From NCBI GenBank assembly GCA_025560025.1, contig CP048486.1, forward strand, positions 496,001 through 560,000: DNA of 64,000 nt. Direction: 5' to 3'. The DNA comes from Agrobacterium tumefaciens (lineage in GTDB: Bacteria > Pseudomonadota > Alphaproteobacteria > Rhizobiales > Rhizobiaceae). The number at the start of each line of letters is the position of its first letter. Position 1 is the first letter of the stretch. The position numbers and the translations under genes were made by a program. Below the pieces are notes generated by a model. The model worked only from the letters and a program-made list of their open reading frames with translations, was not told the origin of the DNA and searched no databases. Shown in pieces: positions 51,833-59,687 of this stretch.

Positions 51833-52857
51833 GACCGACCCCTTTTCTGCCCGAGGATGAAGGCAAAGGCGGGCGCACCGACGAGCGCGGTGATGACCCC
51901 GATGGGCAGGACCTGCCCGGGAATGACGATGCGGGAGAGAATATCGGCGACGATCATGAAAATCGCGCCGGTCAGCGCCGTCACTGGCAGCAACAGCCCA
52001 TGGCGAACGCCGACGAAGATGCGTGCCGCATGGGGAATGACGAGGCCGACGAAGCCGATGGAGCCGACCAACGACACCATGACCGCCGTCATGATCGCCG
52101 AAACCGAGATCAGCACCGCATAGACCCAGCGCACGGGGATGCCGAGCGAGGCTGCGGCCTGGCCGCCGAAGGCGAAAGCATCCAGCGCGCGGGCGTACCA
52201 GAGGCATACCGCAAGACCCGCAAGGCAGACCGGCAGGGCCAGCCACACATCCGGCCAGCGCACGCCCGAAAGATTGCCCAGAAGCCAGAACATGATGCCG
52301 CGCGCCTGTTCGGCATTGGCGGATTTTGTGACAATGAACGAGGTCATGGCATTAAAGAGCTGCGAACCGGCGACACCCGCCAGAATGATGGCGCTGTTGC
52401 CGTGACCGGCCCTGACCGCCAGAAGGCTGACCAGCGAAAAAGCAACAAAAGCCCCGATCAGGGCGCCCGCCGGCATCGTCAGGAACCCGGCGCCGAAGCC
52501 CAGAAGCGCCACGGCGACTGCCCCCGTGGAGGCGCCTGCGGAAATGCCGAGAATATAGGGATCGGCAAGCGGGTTGCGCAAAAGCGATTGCAGCACCGCA
52601 CCGGCGAGCGCCAGCGAAGCACCGCAACAGGCGGCGACGACGGCGCGGCTGAGCCGGTAGCTCCATACGATGCCCTCATCCAGCGGCTCCAGCGGATAAC
52701 CCGCGTGGAAGACACGGTTGGCGATGGTTTTCGCCACCACATCGAAGGGAATGGCAGTCTCGCCGATGGCCGCTCCGGCCATCAGCGCGACGAGCAGCAG
52801 GGCCAGCGCGACAAAAGCCAGACCAGCCCTGCCGAGATGGACGGAAAAACCGTTCAC
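51829..52857 (-). CDS. FecCD/BtuC-type ABC transporter permease
   Basis: 342-residue permease with about ten helices. FecCD signatures are LALAGAVLQSLLRNPLADPY, ILGISAGASTGAVAVALLGF and SLVGSIGFVGLVIPHAARIF. The start is a GTG at 52857 forming a GTGA junction with the binding-protein stop. Its position between a riboswitch-led binding protein and an ATPase makes a BtuFCD-like cobalamin importer the best reading. FecCD permeases for siderophores have the same signatures. Confidence 0.92.
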   Translation of the reverse strand: MNGFSVHLGRAGLAFVALALLLVALMAGAAIGETAIPFDVVAKTIANRVFHAGYPLEPLDEGIVWSYRLSRAVVAACCGASLALAGAVLQSLLRNPLADPYILGISAGASTGAVAVALLGFGAGFLTMPAGALIGAFVAFSLVSLLAVRAGHGNSAIILAGVAGSQLFNAMTSFIVTKSANAEQARGIMFWLLGNLSGVRWPDVWLALPVCLAGLAVCLWYARALDAFAFGGQAAASLGIPVRWVYAVLISVSAIMTAVMVSLVGSIGFVGLVIPHAARIFVGVRHGLLLPVTALTGAIFMIVADILSRIVIPGQVLPIGVITALVGAPAFAFILGQKRGRS

Positions 52858-53882
52858 TTGGCGAGGCCGGCGGCGGAAATCGCCTCGGCCAGCGTTTCGA
52901 TGCCCTCAATCGTACGGATGGTCGGGTTCATCGCCTGTGCGTCCATGTCAAAGACGTGTTTGTCCTTGACGGCGGGCATGATGCTGGCAACCGGATCGGT
53001 CGCGAGGAACTTGTGTTTGACGGCAACGTCGTCAGCGGGGAAACGGCGGCGGTCCATCTTGCCGGCGACGATCACGGTCGGATTGGCCTTGGCGATGGTT
53101 TCCCAGCCGACGGTTGGCCATTCCTCATCGCTTTCAATGACATTTTTCAGGCCAAGCGCAGACATGATGTAACCCGGCGCCCCCTTGCGGCCGGCTACAT
53201 AGGGATCGATATCGAGTTCGGCGCTGGAGAACCAGAAGACGGCGGAAAGCTTGCCATTCACCGAGGCAATCTTGGCGCGGGCCGCCTCTTCACGCTTCTT
53301 CAGGTCAGCAACGACGTCTTCGCCGCGCTCCTGCACGTTGAAGATCTTGGCGAGATCGCGGACCTCCTGATAGATCAGGTCCATGGTGAAAACGGTGTTG
53401 CGCACGCCATCGCCACCGCCGGAATTGTCCTTGCCCAGGCAATCGGCGGGCGAGGTATAAACGGGAATACCGAGCTCGGCGAATTGCGCCGGCGTTCCGA
53501 CAACACCCTCAGGGCCGATCTGCCACTGAAACTGCGTCGTCACGAGGTCCGGCTTCTTGCCGACCACGGCCTCAAAACTCGGATCGTTGTCGGCCAGCCG
53601 CTCCACCTTGGCATTGGCCTCCTCGTAACCCTTCAGAACCGGACCGATCCACAGCGCCGTGCCCACCACCCTGTCGGCAACGCCGAGCAGATAAAGAACC
53701 TCGGTCGTGCTCTGCCCCACGGATACGGTGCGGGCAGGCGCCTGTTTGAAGGTGATCTCCTGACCGCAGCTGTTGATCGTCAGGGGATAGACCGTTTCGG
53801 CAGCCTTGGCGGAAACGGGCAAAGCCGCAAGGGCAGCGGCCAGAAAGCCGGCGTAGGCCGGCAGGCGTCTAGAATGCAACAT
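52854..53882 (-). CDS. Periplasmic binding protein of the B12-riboswitch importer (BtuF/FepB-like)
   Basis: 342-residue binding protein with signal peptide 1-27 (ending VSAKA). Domain one starts INSCGQEITFKQAPARTVSV. STTEVLYLLGVADRVVG and KPDLVTTQFQWQIGPEG are typical of metal-chelate binders. A single Cys-containing loop, SPADCLGKDNSGGGDG, is unusual. The ATG at 53882 has GGAGAACAT upstream. The cobalamin aptamer 175-380 bp upstream predicts that B12 represses it, so the ligand is probably cobalamin or a cobalt/corrinoid precursor (inference). The protein itself cannot distinguish this from a siderophore. Confidence 0.88.
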   Translation of the reverse strand: MLHSRRLPAYAGFLAAALAALPVSAKAAETVYPLTINSCGQEITFKQAPARTVSVGQSTTEVLYLLGVADRVVGTALWIGPVLKGYEEANAKVERLADNDPSFEAVVGKKPDLVTTQFQWQIGPEGVVGTPAQFAELGIPVYTSPADCLGKDNSGGGDGVRNTVFTMDLIYQEVRDLAKIFNVQERGEDVVADLKKREEAARAKIASVNGKLSAVFWFSSAELDIDPYVAGRKGAPGYIMSALGLKNVIESDEEWPTVGWETIAKANPTVIVAGKMDRRRFPADDVAVKHKFLATDPVASIMPAVKDKHVFDMDAQAMNPTIRTIEGIETLAEAISAAGLAK

Positions 53883-53928
53883 ATGTTCTCCAGTCGAAAT
53901 TAAATCGCTTGTTCCAGAGCAGCAGGCG

Positions 53929-54006
53929 TTAGAACGCGCAGCAACAGCGGAACGTCTTGTACGGAGAACAACGACGGGACGCAAACCAAATGTTATGAAA
54001 TAACAT
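53929..54006 (-). CDS. Short Cys-rich leader ORF between the riboswitch and the binding-protein gene
   Basis: A 25-codon ORF starts at the ATG at 54006 after a very strong ribosome site (GGAGGAGG, 8 nt spacing) and ends with TAA 46 nt before the binding-protein ATG. The peptide begins MLFHNIWFASRR and ends with three consecutive cysteines (FRCCCAF), with a further Cys after RR. It is too short for a domain. A hairpin (CGGGC / GCCCG, 54022-54037) abuts its ribosome site. It may be a regulatory leader peptide read under riboswitch control; that is inference. Confidence 0.6.
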   Translation of the reverse strand: MLFHNIWFASRRCSPYKTFRCCCAF

Positions 54007-54056
54007 TACAATTTCCTCCTCCGGGCTTCCCCGCCCGTAACGATGGTTCATATTTT

Positions 54057-54262
54057 GACGGCAGGTCTCCTGGCTCACGAATTTGCGCCGTTCATCTGCC
54101 TTCCCGCATTCCGCAGAACACAGTGGCATGACGCGTCGAAGCGTCACGAGGATGAGCGGCAATCCGCTTACAGTTGCGGGGGCAGCCACGGCATTGGGTC
54201 ATAATAATCACCCGCACCATGTTCCCTATTAATCCCTTCGCCTTTCGGCCTCAGGAACCGTC
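54057..54262 (-). promoter_or_regulatory. Cobalamin (adenosylcobalamin) riboswitch aptamer
   Basis: Read on the minus strand, the segment has all the hallmarks in order: GGTTCC near the 5' end, AGGGAACATGGTGCGGG, GGCTGCCCCCGCAACTGTAA, then GCGG, the GCCACTG box, GGGAAGGC and the B12-box side CCAGGAGACCTGCC. The closing stem pairs GACGG (54258-54262) with CCGTC (54057-54061). It controls the binding-protein, permease and ATPase genes downstream. The expression platform between 54056 and 53883 contains a hairpin next to a strong ribosome site, which suggests translational control. Confidence 0.93.
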
Positions 54263-54396
54263 GCTTTCTCACATAAGGGGCAAGAGGCGGGGCGTCAATT
54301 GCCAAAGCATATCTCCCGAAAGTGTGAGGGCGGACCTGAGGCAAAGACATGGATTAAACAAATCCTGAAGCGCATCGCGTGCGTCGGCGCCGCAGT

Positions 54397-55275
54397 TCAG
54401 CACAATGAAGGGCCTGCCAGCGCGAAAACTCTGGCAGCACCGGTGCTCACCGGTTGCGGCGCGTTTTTCGACATGGTGGTGAGCGTCTCGATCACGACAA
54501 GCCCGGATTGCGTTAGAAAATCGGTGAAGGGGCCACCGCTACAACTATTATCGAGGCGCACCAGCTGATCCTCCAGATCGGCAAAATGCCGTCTGACGAG
54601 AGCTATGGCATCCGTCTCTTCACTCGCGACCACCGGGCCAACGATGTGACCCCGCCCCGCCGCACGGCGCAGCGCAAAAGCGATGAGACGGTCCGCCTCG
54701 AACAGACCATAGCCCGTATTCTCCCGCAGAAGCCGCTGCAAGACGCCATGGCGCGAAACACCGAAGGCCGCCCGGTCCATCGCCGCCACCTCCGGCAGAT
54801 GTTCTTCCGACAGCGGCTCTATCCTTCGTTTTTTGCCAGATGGCGGCATCTCGGCAAGGCACCGTGCCTTTCCGCGAAAAAGATGCACTTTTTCCGTATC
54901 GCCGGCAAAACCCAGGCCGAAAAACAGCCGCCGCGACACATCCGTGGCGTTCAGCCGAAGGGAGACGGCGGGAAACTTTCCGATCAGTTGCCGCACCAGC
55001 CACGGCGCAACGCCCTGCCCCTGCAGGCGTGGAGACACAATGACCATGCCGAGCGTCGCAAAGCCCTGATCATAGGGAAACAGCATGGCGGTTGCGACGA
55101 CGCGGTCGATCTCGTCCAGCGCCGCAAGGCCAACGCCGCACTGGCGCAGAAAACACCATTCATTGGCGTGATATCGCCACCCGACAGCCATGGAGAGCGC
55201 ATGCAGATGATCGGCATCCACATCGGCAATATCTACCGTCCGCAACTCGAAACTATCGACTTTGAGCAGGTCCAT
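54397..55275 (-). CDS. GNAT-family N-acetyltransferase (two-domain)
   Basis: 292-residue acyl-CoA-dependent acetyltransferase. The first GNAT domain has the acetyl-CoA loop MVIVSPRLQGQGVAPWLVRQ (motif A, R/Q-x-x-G-x-G/A pattern). A second C-terminal domain (from about residue 150) includes LPEVAAMDRAAFGVSRHGVL and resembles the DUF1248-like half of such proteins. The ATG at 55275 starts the chain, with no obvious ribosome site. It faces away from the ArgE-like gene and lies 134 bp upstream of the riboswitch. The substrate is unknown; it is probably a monocistronic gene unrelated to B12. Confidence 0.82.
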   Translation of the reverse strand: MDLLKVDSFELRTVDIADVDADHLHALSMAVGWRYHANEWCFLRQCGVGLAALDEIDRVVATAMLFPYDQGFATLGMVIVSPRLQGQGVAPWLVRQLIGKFPAVSLRLNATDVSRRLFFGLGFAGDTEKVHLFRGKARCLAEMPPSGKKRRIEPLSEEHLPEVAAMDRAAFGVSRHGVLQRLLRENTGYGLFEADRLIAFALRRAAGRGHIVGPVVASEETDAIALVRRHFADLEDQLVRLDNSCSGGPFTDFLTQSGLVVIETLTTMSKNAPQPVSTGAARVFALAGPSLC

Positions 55276-55400
55276 GACAAGCGGCCCTCATCCCCTCCGA
55301 TACGGAACCTCCGGCCCCACAGCCCGGTCCACGACATCCGAAGATAACCAGCCTCACCAGCAGGAATTTTCTGAAAGCACTGGAAGGACACAACAATCTA

Positions 55401-55421
55401 CCGAAATCACCCGCATTTCGG
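55401..55421. promoter_or_regulatory. Candidate operator palindrome upstream of the ArgE-like gene
   Basis: CCGAAATCACCCGCATTTCGG is a perfect 7-7-7 inverted repeat about 80 bp upstream of the first gene of the catabolic run. Its symmetry and position suit a regulator dimer, although no regulator gene for this cluster is inside the window. The rest of 55276-55501 shows nothing else. Confidence 0.45.
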
Positions 55422-55501
55422 CAGATAAACGCCGCAGACCATTTTAAGCTTTTGCGATGACAATCCGGTCAAGCGCAAGCGGCCGGCCAGCGGAGGCGGC
55501 C

Positions 55502-56626
55502 ATGAACGCAATCGAAATCCTTGAGCGTCTTGTCAGCTTCCCGTCGGTGGTCGGAACCGCCAATGGCGACATTGCCGGATGGATCGCCGATTATCTGGAG
55601 AGCCATGGCGCGAAAGTATCGCTGCTTCCGGGACCGGAGGGTGACCGGGACAATCTGTTCGCCACCTTCGGCCCGGCCGATGTCGCCGGTTACATCCTGT
55701 CCGGCCATATGGACGTCGTCCCTGCGGCAGAACCTGAATGGTCTTCCGATCCCTTTACGCTGAGAACCGAAGGCGACCGTCTTTACGGACGCGGCAGCAC
55801 CGATATGAAGGGCTTTCTGGCCACGGTTCTCGCCGCCGCACCGGCATTTTCGCGTCTGGCGTTGAAACGGCCCATACACATCGCCTTTTCCTATGACGAG
55901 GAAGCGGGCTGCCGTGGCGTTCCCCACCTCATTGCCAGATTGCCGGCGCTGTGCGCACCACCGGCGGGCGCCATCATCGGTGAGCCAAGCAATATGCGGG
56001 CGGTTCGCGCTCATAAGGGCAAGGCTGCGGCACGCATCACCATCCACGGACGGTCCGGCCATTCGTCGCGTCCCGATCAGGGCGTAAACGCCATCCACCT
56101 GATGACCGGCATCATGGCGAGAGCGGTTGAAACAGCGGATGCGCTGATGCAGGGGCCATTCGAAGCGACATTTGAACCACCCTACTCCTCGTTGCAGGTA
56201 GGCACCGTCAAAGGCGGACAGGCGATCAACATCATTCCCGACCTCTGCGCAGTCGAACTGGAAGCGCGGGCGATTTCAGGCGTCTCGCCGCTCGAACTTT
56301 TAGAACCGGTGCGCAGGAGCGTCGAAGCGCTTGCCACAAGGGGCGTCGATATAGAATGGACGCCGATGAGCGATTATCCAGCGCTTTCACTGGAAGCCGA
56401 CGCGCCGCTCGTTCTGCTTCTGGAGGAACTGACCGGTACTCCCTGCCTCGCAGCCGTCAGCTACGGTACGGAGGCAGGCTTGTTCCAGGCGGCGGGCATT
56501 GACGCCATCATCTGTGGCCCGGGCGATATCGGCCGCGCCCACAAGCCGGACGAGTTCATCACCACGGGCGAGCTTTCCACCTGCCAGTCGATGCTGGAAA
56601 CGCTTGGCCGCTGCTGCGCGGAATAA
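55502..56626 (+). CDS. M20 family deacylase, acetylornithine deacetylase (ArgE)-like
   Basis: 374-residue zinc hydrolase. Metal ligands are in SGHMDVVPA (His), YGRGSTDMKGF (bridging Asp) and SYDEEAGCRGV (catalytic Glu). The dimerisation domain includes ITIHGRSGHSSRPDQGVNAI. The family removes N-acyl groups from amino acids. The ATG at 55502 follows GCGGAGGCGG. As first gene of a catabolic set with dehydrogenases, it more likely deacylates an N-acyl amino acid intermediate than works in arginine synthesis (inference). Confidence 0.9.
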   Translation: MNAIEILERLVSFPSVVGTANGDIAGWIADYLESHGAKVSLLPGPEGDRDNLFATFGPADVAGYILSGHMDVVPAAEPEWSSDPFTLRTEGDRLYGRGSTDMKGFLATVLAAAPAFSRLALKRPIHIAFSYDEEAGCRGVPHLIARLPALCAPPAGAIIGEPSNMRAVRAHKGKAAARITIHGRSGHSSRPDQGVNAIHLMTGIMARAVETADALMQGPFEATFEPPYSSLQVGTVKGGQAINIIPDLCAVELEARAISGVSPLELLEPVRRSVEALATRGVDIEWTPMSDYPALSLEADAPLVLLLEELTGTPCLAAVSYGTEAGLFQAAGIDAIICGPGDIGRAHKPDEFITTGELSTCQSMLETLGRCCAE

Positions 56627-56650
56627 ACCTTCGGGAAGTATGGATTTCAG

Positions 56651-57574
56651 ATGACGTTTCTCTTCAATTCCGACGCAAAACGCGGCGAGATTTTCCGGCA
56701 GGCCCTGGCAGCAGAGCTGCCTGATCTGCCCTTTTCGATGGATGCGTCCAGTGTCGACCCAGACGCGGTCCGCTATCTGATTACCTGGACGGTCCCGCAG
56801 GATATCGCCCGATATCGCAATCTCGAAGTGCTGTTTTCGATCGGCGCGGGCGTCGACCAGTTTCACATCGAAGCCATCCCTCAAACGGTGAAGGTCGTGC
56901 GCATGGTGGATGAGGGCATCACTCGCATGATGCAGGAGTATGTCTGCCTTGGCGTGCTTGCCCTTCACCGCAACCTGCCGGTCTATCTGAAGCAGCAGCG
57001 CCAGCAATTGTGGAAAGCCCTGCCCCAGCGGCAGGCGGAAGAGTGCCGGGTGGGCGTTCTCGGCCTCGGCATGCTGGGCATCGCGGCGCTGGAGCGGCTG
57101 AAACCCTTCGGTTTTCCGTTGTCCGGCTGGAGCCGCTCGCCACGCGAGATCGAAGGCGTCACCTGCCACCATGGTGACGACGGGCTGACCACGATCCTCT
57201 CCACCAGCGATATTCTCGTCTGCCTGCTGCCGCTGACCGCCGAGACCACGGGCCTTCTGAATGCCGAGCGTCTGGCGATGCTTCCCGAAGGCGCCGCTCT
57301 GGTTCACGCCGGGCGCGGCAGGCAGCTCGACCATGACGCCCTCATCGATGCGCTGGATGGCGGCAGGCTTTCAGGCGCTGTCGTCGATGTCACCGATCCG
57401 GAACCCCTGCCGGAAAACCATCGTTTCTGGACACACCCGAAAATTCTCCTGACGCCGCATATCGCCAGCGTCACCCAGCCCCATTCCGCCGCCCGCACCG
57501 TTGTCGAAAACATCAAACGATACGAATCCGGCCTCGACCCGCTCGGCCTCGTCGACCGCAGCCGTGGATATTGA
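56651..57574 (+). CDS. D-isomer-specific 2-hydroxyacid dehydrogenase (GhrA-like)
   Basis: 307-residue NAD(P)H-dependent dehydrogenase. The nucleotide-binding loop is [20 protein letters not shown]. Catalytic residues are visible as Arg in [12 protein letters not shown], Glu in [11 protein letters not shown] and His in [12 protein letters not shown]. It reduces glyoxylate/hydroxypyruvate-type 2-oxo acids or oxidises the hydroxy acids. It starts 24 bp after the ArgE-like stop at the ATG at 56651 and is followed closely by a cupin gene. The length matches GhrA. Confidence 0.92.
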   Translation: MTFLFNSDAKRGEIFRQALAAELPDLPFSMDASSVDPDAVRYLITWTVPQDIARYRNLEVLFSIGAGVDQFHIEAIPQTVKVVRMVDEGITRMMQEYVCLGVLALHRNLPVYLKQQRQQLWKALPQRQAEECRVGVLGLGMLGIAALERLKPFGFPLSGWSRSPREIEGVTCHHGDDGLTTILSTSDILVCLLPLTAETTGLLNAERLAMLPEGAALVHAGRGRQLDHDALIDALDGGRLSGAVVDVTDPEPLPENHRFWTHPKILLTPHIASVTQPHSAARTVVENIKRYESGLDPLGLVDRSRGY

Positions 57575-57600
57575 TCACAACGTTCCAAGAAAGGACACCC

Positions 57601-57957
57601 ATGCCGCTCCTCAAGACAATCGACACTCACCCCGCCTTCGAACCGAAGACCGCCAAGGTCGCACCTGAACGCCTTGTCTCCGGCGATCCGACAACCAGGG
57701 TCTGGGCGCTGGACGAAGCCCGCGACGGCACCGTGCGCACCGGCATCTTCGAAGCAACCCCCGGTGAAAACCGCTCGATCAAAGGCGAGACCTTCGAGTT
57801 TTGCCATATCGTTGAAGGCGTTATCGAAATCACCCCGGAAGGTGGCGAACCGCAGCGTTATACCGCAGGCGACAGCTTTGTCATGAAGCCCGGTTTCGTC
57901 GGCGTCTGGAAGACCATCGAAACCGTTCGCAAGATCTACGTTACGGTTACGGGGTGA
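57601..57957 (+). CDS. Small cupin protein (DUF861/EutQ-like)
   Basis: 118-residue single cupin barrel of the DUF861 type. The fold is seen in WALDEARDGTVRTGIFEATP, FCHIVEGVIEITPEGGEPQR and DSFVMKPGFVGVWKTIETV. Only one of the usual metal-binding histidines is evident. The ATG at 57601 follows AAAGGACACCC. Such proteins are frequent in amino acid and ethanolamine-type catabolic operons, with poorly defined roles. It is the last gene before a structured 250-bp gap. Confidence 0.85.
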   Translation: MPLLKTIDTHPAFEPKTAKVAPERLVSGDPTTRVWALDEARDGTVRTGIFEATPGENRSIKGETFEFCHIVEGVIEITPEGGEPQRYTAGDSFVMKPGFVGVWKTIETVRKIYVTVTG

Positions 57958-57974
57958 TTTGTCAGACGGAATTG

Positions 57975-58124
57975 TTGGCGTTCCGGCTGGCGGACAGGAA
58001 AACCGCCGGCCGGTCATGGGATGTTCGGTCAACGCCAGCAGGGCTGCACGCCCCGGCCAAGGTAGTTCTTGGCAAGGGACTGACGCCCGCCGAAGATTGC
58101 GCTGTGGGCCGCCTGTAAAACAGG
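57975..58124. other. Strongly structured intergenic element, class not recognised
   Basis: The 253-bp gap 57958-58210 contains several nested stems. An outer TGGCGTT / AACGCCA (57976-57982 with 58031-58037) encloses CCGGCTGGCGG / CCGCCGGCCGG (57983-58013). GGGC / GCCC (58041-58053), GCCAAG-GTAGTT-CTTGGC (58056-58073) and CCTGT-AAA-ACAGG followed by ATTTTC (58112-58124) follow. On the minus strand a frame stays open across it, with a segment GGRQSLAKNYLGRGVQPC before a stop. It could be a structured leader of the downstream aldehyde dehydrogenase gene, a small RNA or a repeat element. I do not recognise a known family. Confidence 0.5.
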
Positions 58125-58210
58125 ATTTTCGTTCACCACCCCCACCGCAGTCGGTCGATGCTGCTTGCCTTCAGGGGGTAGCGTTAAGGCATATCCAAAG
58201 AGGATTCCCC

Positions 58211-59674
58211 ATGACGCTCAGCTTCGATCCAGACAGCCTGTCCCTGCCGATCGGCCACTTCATCGGCGACCGGCTGATCCCGGCTAAAAACGGCATCGAC
58301 ATGCACCGCCCTTCGGACGGCATCGAATATGCCGGTTGCCCCAAGGCGGATGCGGCGTTGGTCGATGAAGCGGTGCAAACCGCCAAGGCCGCATTGAAGA
58401 GCAGCAACTGGGGCGGCGTGCGGCCGCGCGAGCGCACAAAGGTCTTGCAACGCTGGGCCGACCTGATCGAGCAGGAAGCCGAGACGCTGGCGAAGATCGA
58501 GGCGCTGTCCTCGACGCGGCCGGTGGGCCAGCTGATTTCAGGCGATATCGCCGTTACCGCCGAACAGATCCGTTTCTTTGCCGAGTTTGCCGACAAGGAA
58601 GGCGGCGATCTGGTGCCGACCGACGATGCGAGCCTCGGCATGATCATGACCGAGCCCTATGGCGTCGTCGGCGCCATCACACCGTGGAATTTCCCCGTCT
58701 CCATGGCCGGCTGGAAGCTCGGCCCGGCGCTCGCGGCAGGCAATGCCGTCGTGCTGAAACCATCGGAAATGACGCCTTTCTCCAGCATCTTCATGGCGCA
58801 GCTGGCGATCAAGGCAGGACTGCCCGCCGGCCTCATCAACATCGTACTGGGCGACGGGCCCGTGACCGGTAATGCCATCACCGGACACCCTGACATCTCC
58901 AAGGTCAGCTTCACCGGCTCCACCGCCGCGGGCGCCGCCATCATGGCCAATATCGCCCGCACCGGCATCAAGCCCATGACGCTGGAACTCGGCGGCAAGA
59001 GCCCGCAACTGGTCTTTGCCGATGCCGATATAGAGAAGGCGGCAGCGGCCATCGCCGGCAATATCCTCTCCAATGCCGGGCAGGCCTGCGTTGCGGGCTC
59101 GCGCATCATCGTCGAGGAAAGTGCGGCGGATGCCCTTTCCACGGCCATCATCGCCCGCATGAAGGCAGTGAAACCCGGCCCGACCTGGGACGAGACGACG
59201 CAATATTCGCCGATCATCTCCGAGGTGCAGCGCAAGCGCATCGACGGCATCGTGCAGGCAGCGGTCGCCCATGGCGGCGAATGCCTGACGGGCGGCGCAG
59301 TGATGGATGGTCCCGGCTATTTCTATCAGCCGACGCTGATCGCCAATGTCGACCAGACCTCCCCTGCCGTCACCGAGGAAATCTTTGGCCCGGTGCTGAC
59401 GCTGCAGACCTTCCGCACGGAAGAAGAGGCTCTGGCGCTTTCCGACCATCCGACCTACGGTTTGGCGGCCGGGCTTTTCAGCCGGGATATCTCGCGTGTC
59501 ATGCGCCTGTCGCGCGCCATTCAGGCAGGCACGATCTGGGTCAACCGTTATGGCCGTTCGCGCGACCATATATTGCCGACCGGCGGTTACAAACGTTCCG
59601 GTATCGGCAAGGATCTCGGACGGGAGGCCTATCTCGCCAACCGCAAGAGCAAAAGCGTCCTTATCGGACTGTAA
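58211..59674 (+). CDS. NAD(P)-dependent aldehyde dehydrogenase
   Basis: 487-residue aldehyde dehydrogenase of the superfamily's normal length. The N-x-P-W motif is AITPWNFPVSMAGWKLGPAL. The general base is in TLELGGKSPQLVF and the catalytic Cys in NAGQACVAGSRIIV. The E-x-F-G-P motif EEIFGPVLTLQTF is present. The ATG at 58211 has AAGAGGATT upstream; the frame is open further upstream through the structured gap but is not homologous there. The substrate is an aldehyde from the preceding steps. It is followed after 13 bp by a hydroxyacid dehydrogenase gene. Confidence 0.93.
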   Translation: MTLSFDPDSLSLPIGHFIGDRLIPAKNGIDMHRPSDGIEYAGCPKADAALVDEAVQTAKAALKSSNWGGVRPRERTKVLQRWADLIEQEAETLAKIEALSSTRPVGQLISGDIAVTAEQIRFFAEFADKEGGDLVPTDDASLGMIMTEPYGVVGAITPWNFPVSMAGWKLGPALAAGNAVVLKPSEMTPFSSIFMAQLAIKAGLPAGLINIVLGDGPVTGNAITGHPDISKVSFTGSTAAGAAIMANIARTGIKPMTLELGGKSPQLVFADADIEKAAAAIAGNILSNAGQACVAGSRIIVEESAADALSTAIIARMKAVKPGPTWDETTQYSPIISEVQRKRIDGIVQAAVAHGGECLTGGAVMDGPGYFYQPTLIANVDQTSPAVTEEIFGPVLTLQTFRTEEEALALSDHPTYGLAAGLFSRDISRVMRLSRAIQAGTIWVNRYGRSRDHILPTGGYKRSGIGKDLGREAYLANRKSKSVLIGL

Positions 59675-59687
59675 CAGGGGTAATGTC

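Noticed and set aside
51032..52246. Longer start for the BtuD-like ATPase (to 52246)
   Set aside because: The extra 138 codons lie antiparallel-frame inside the permease gene and are Arg/Gly-rich without homology; the ATG at 51832 overlaps the permease stop in the usual ATGA way.
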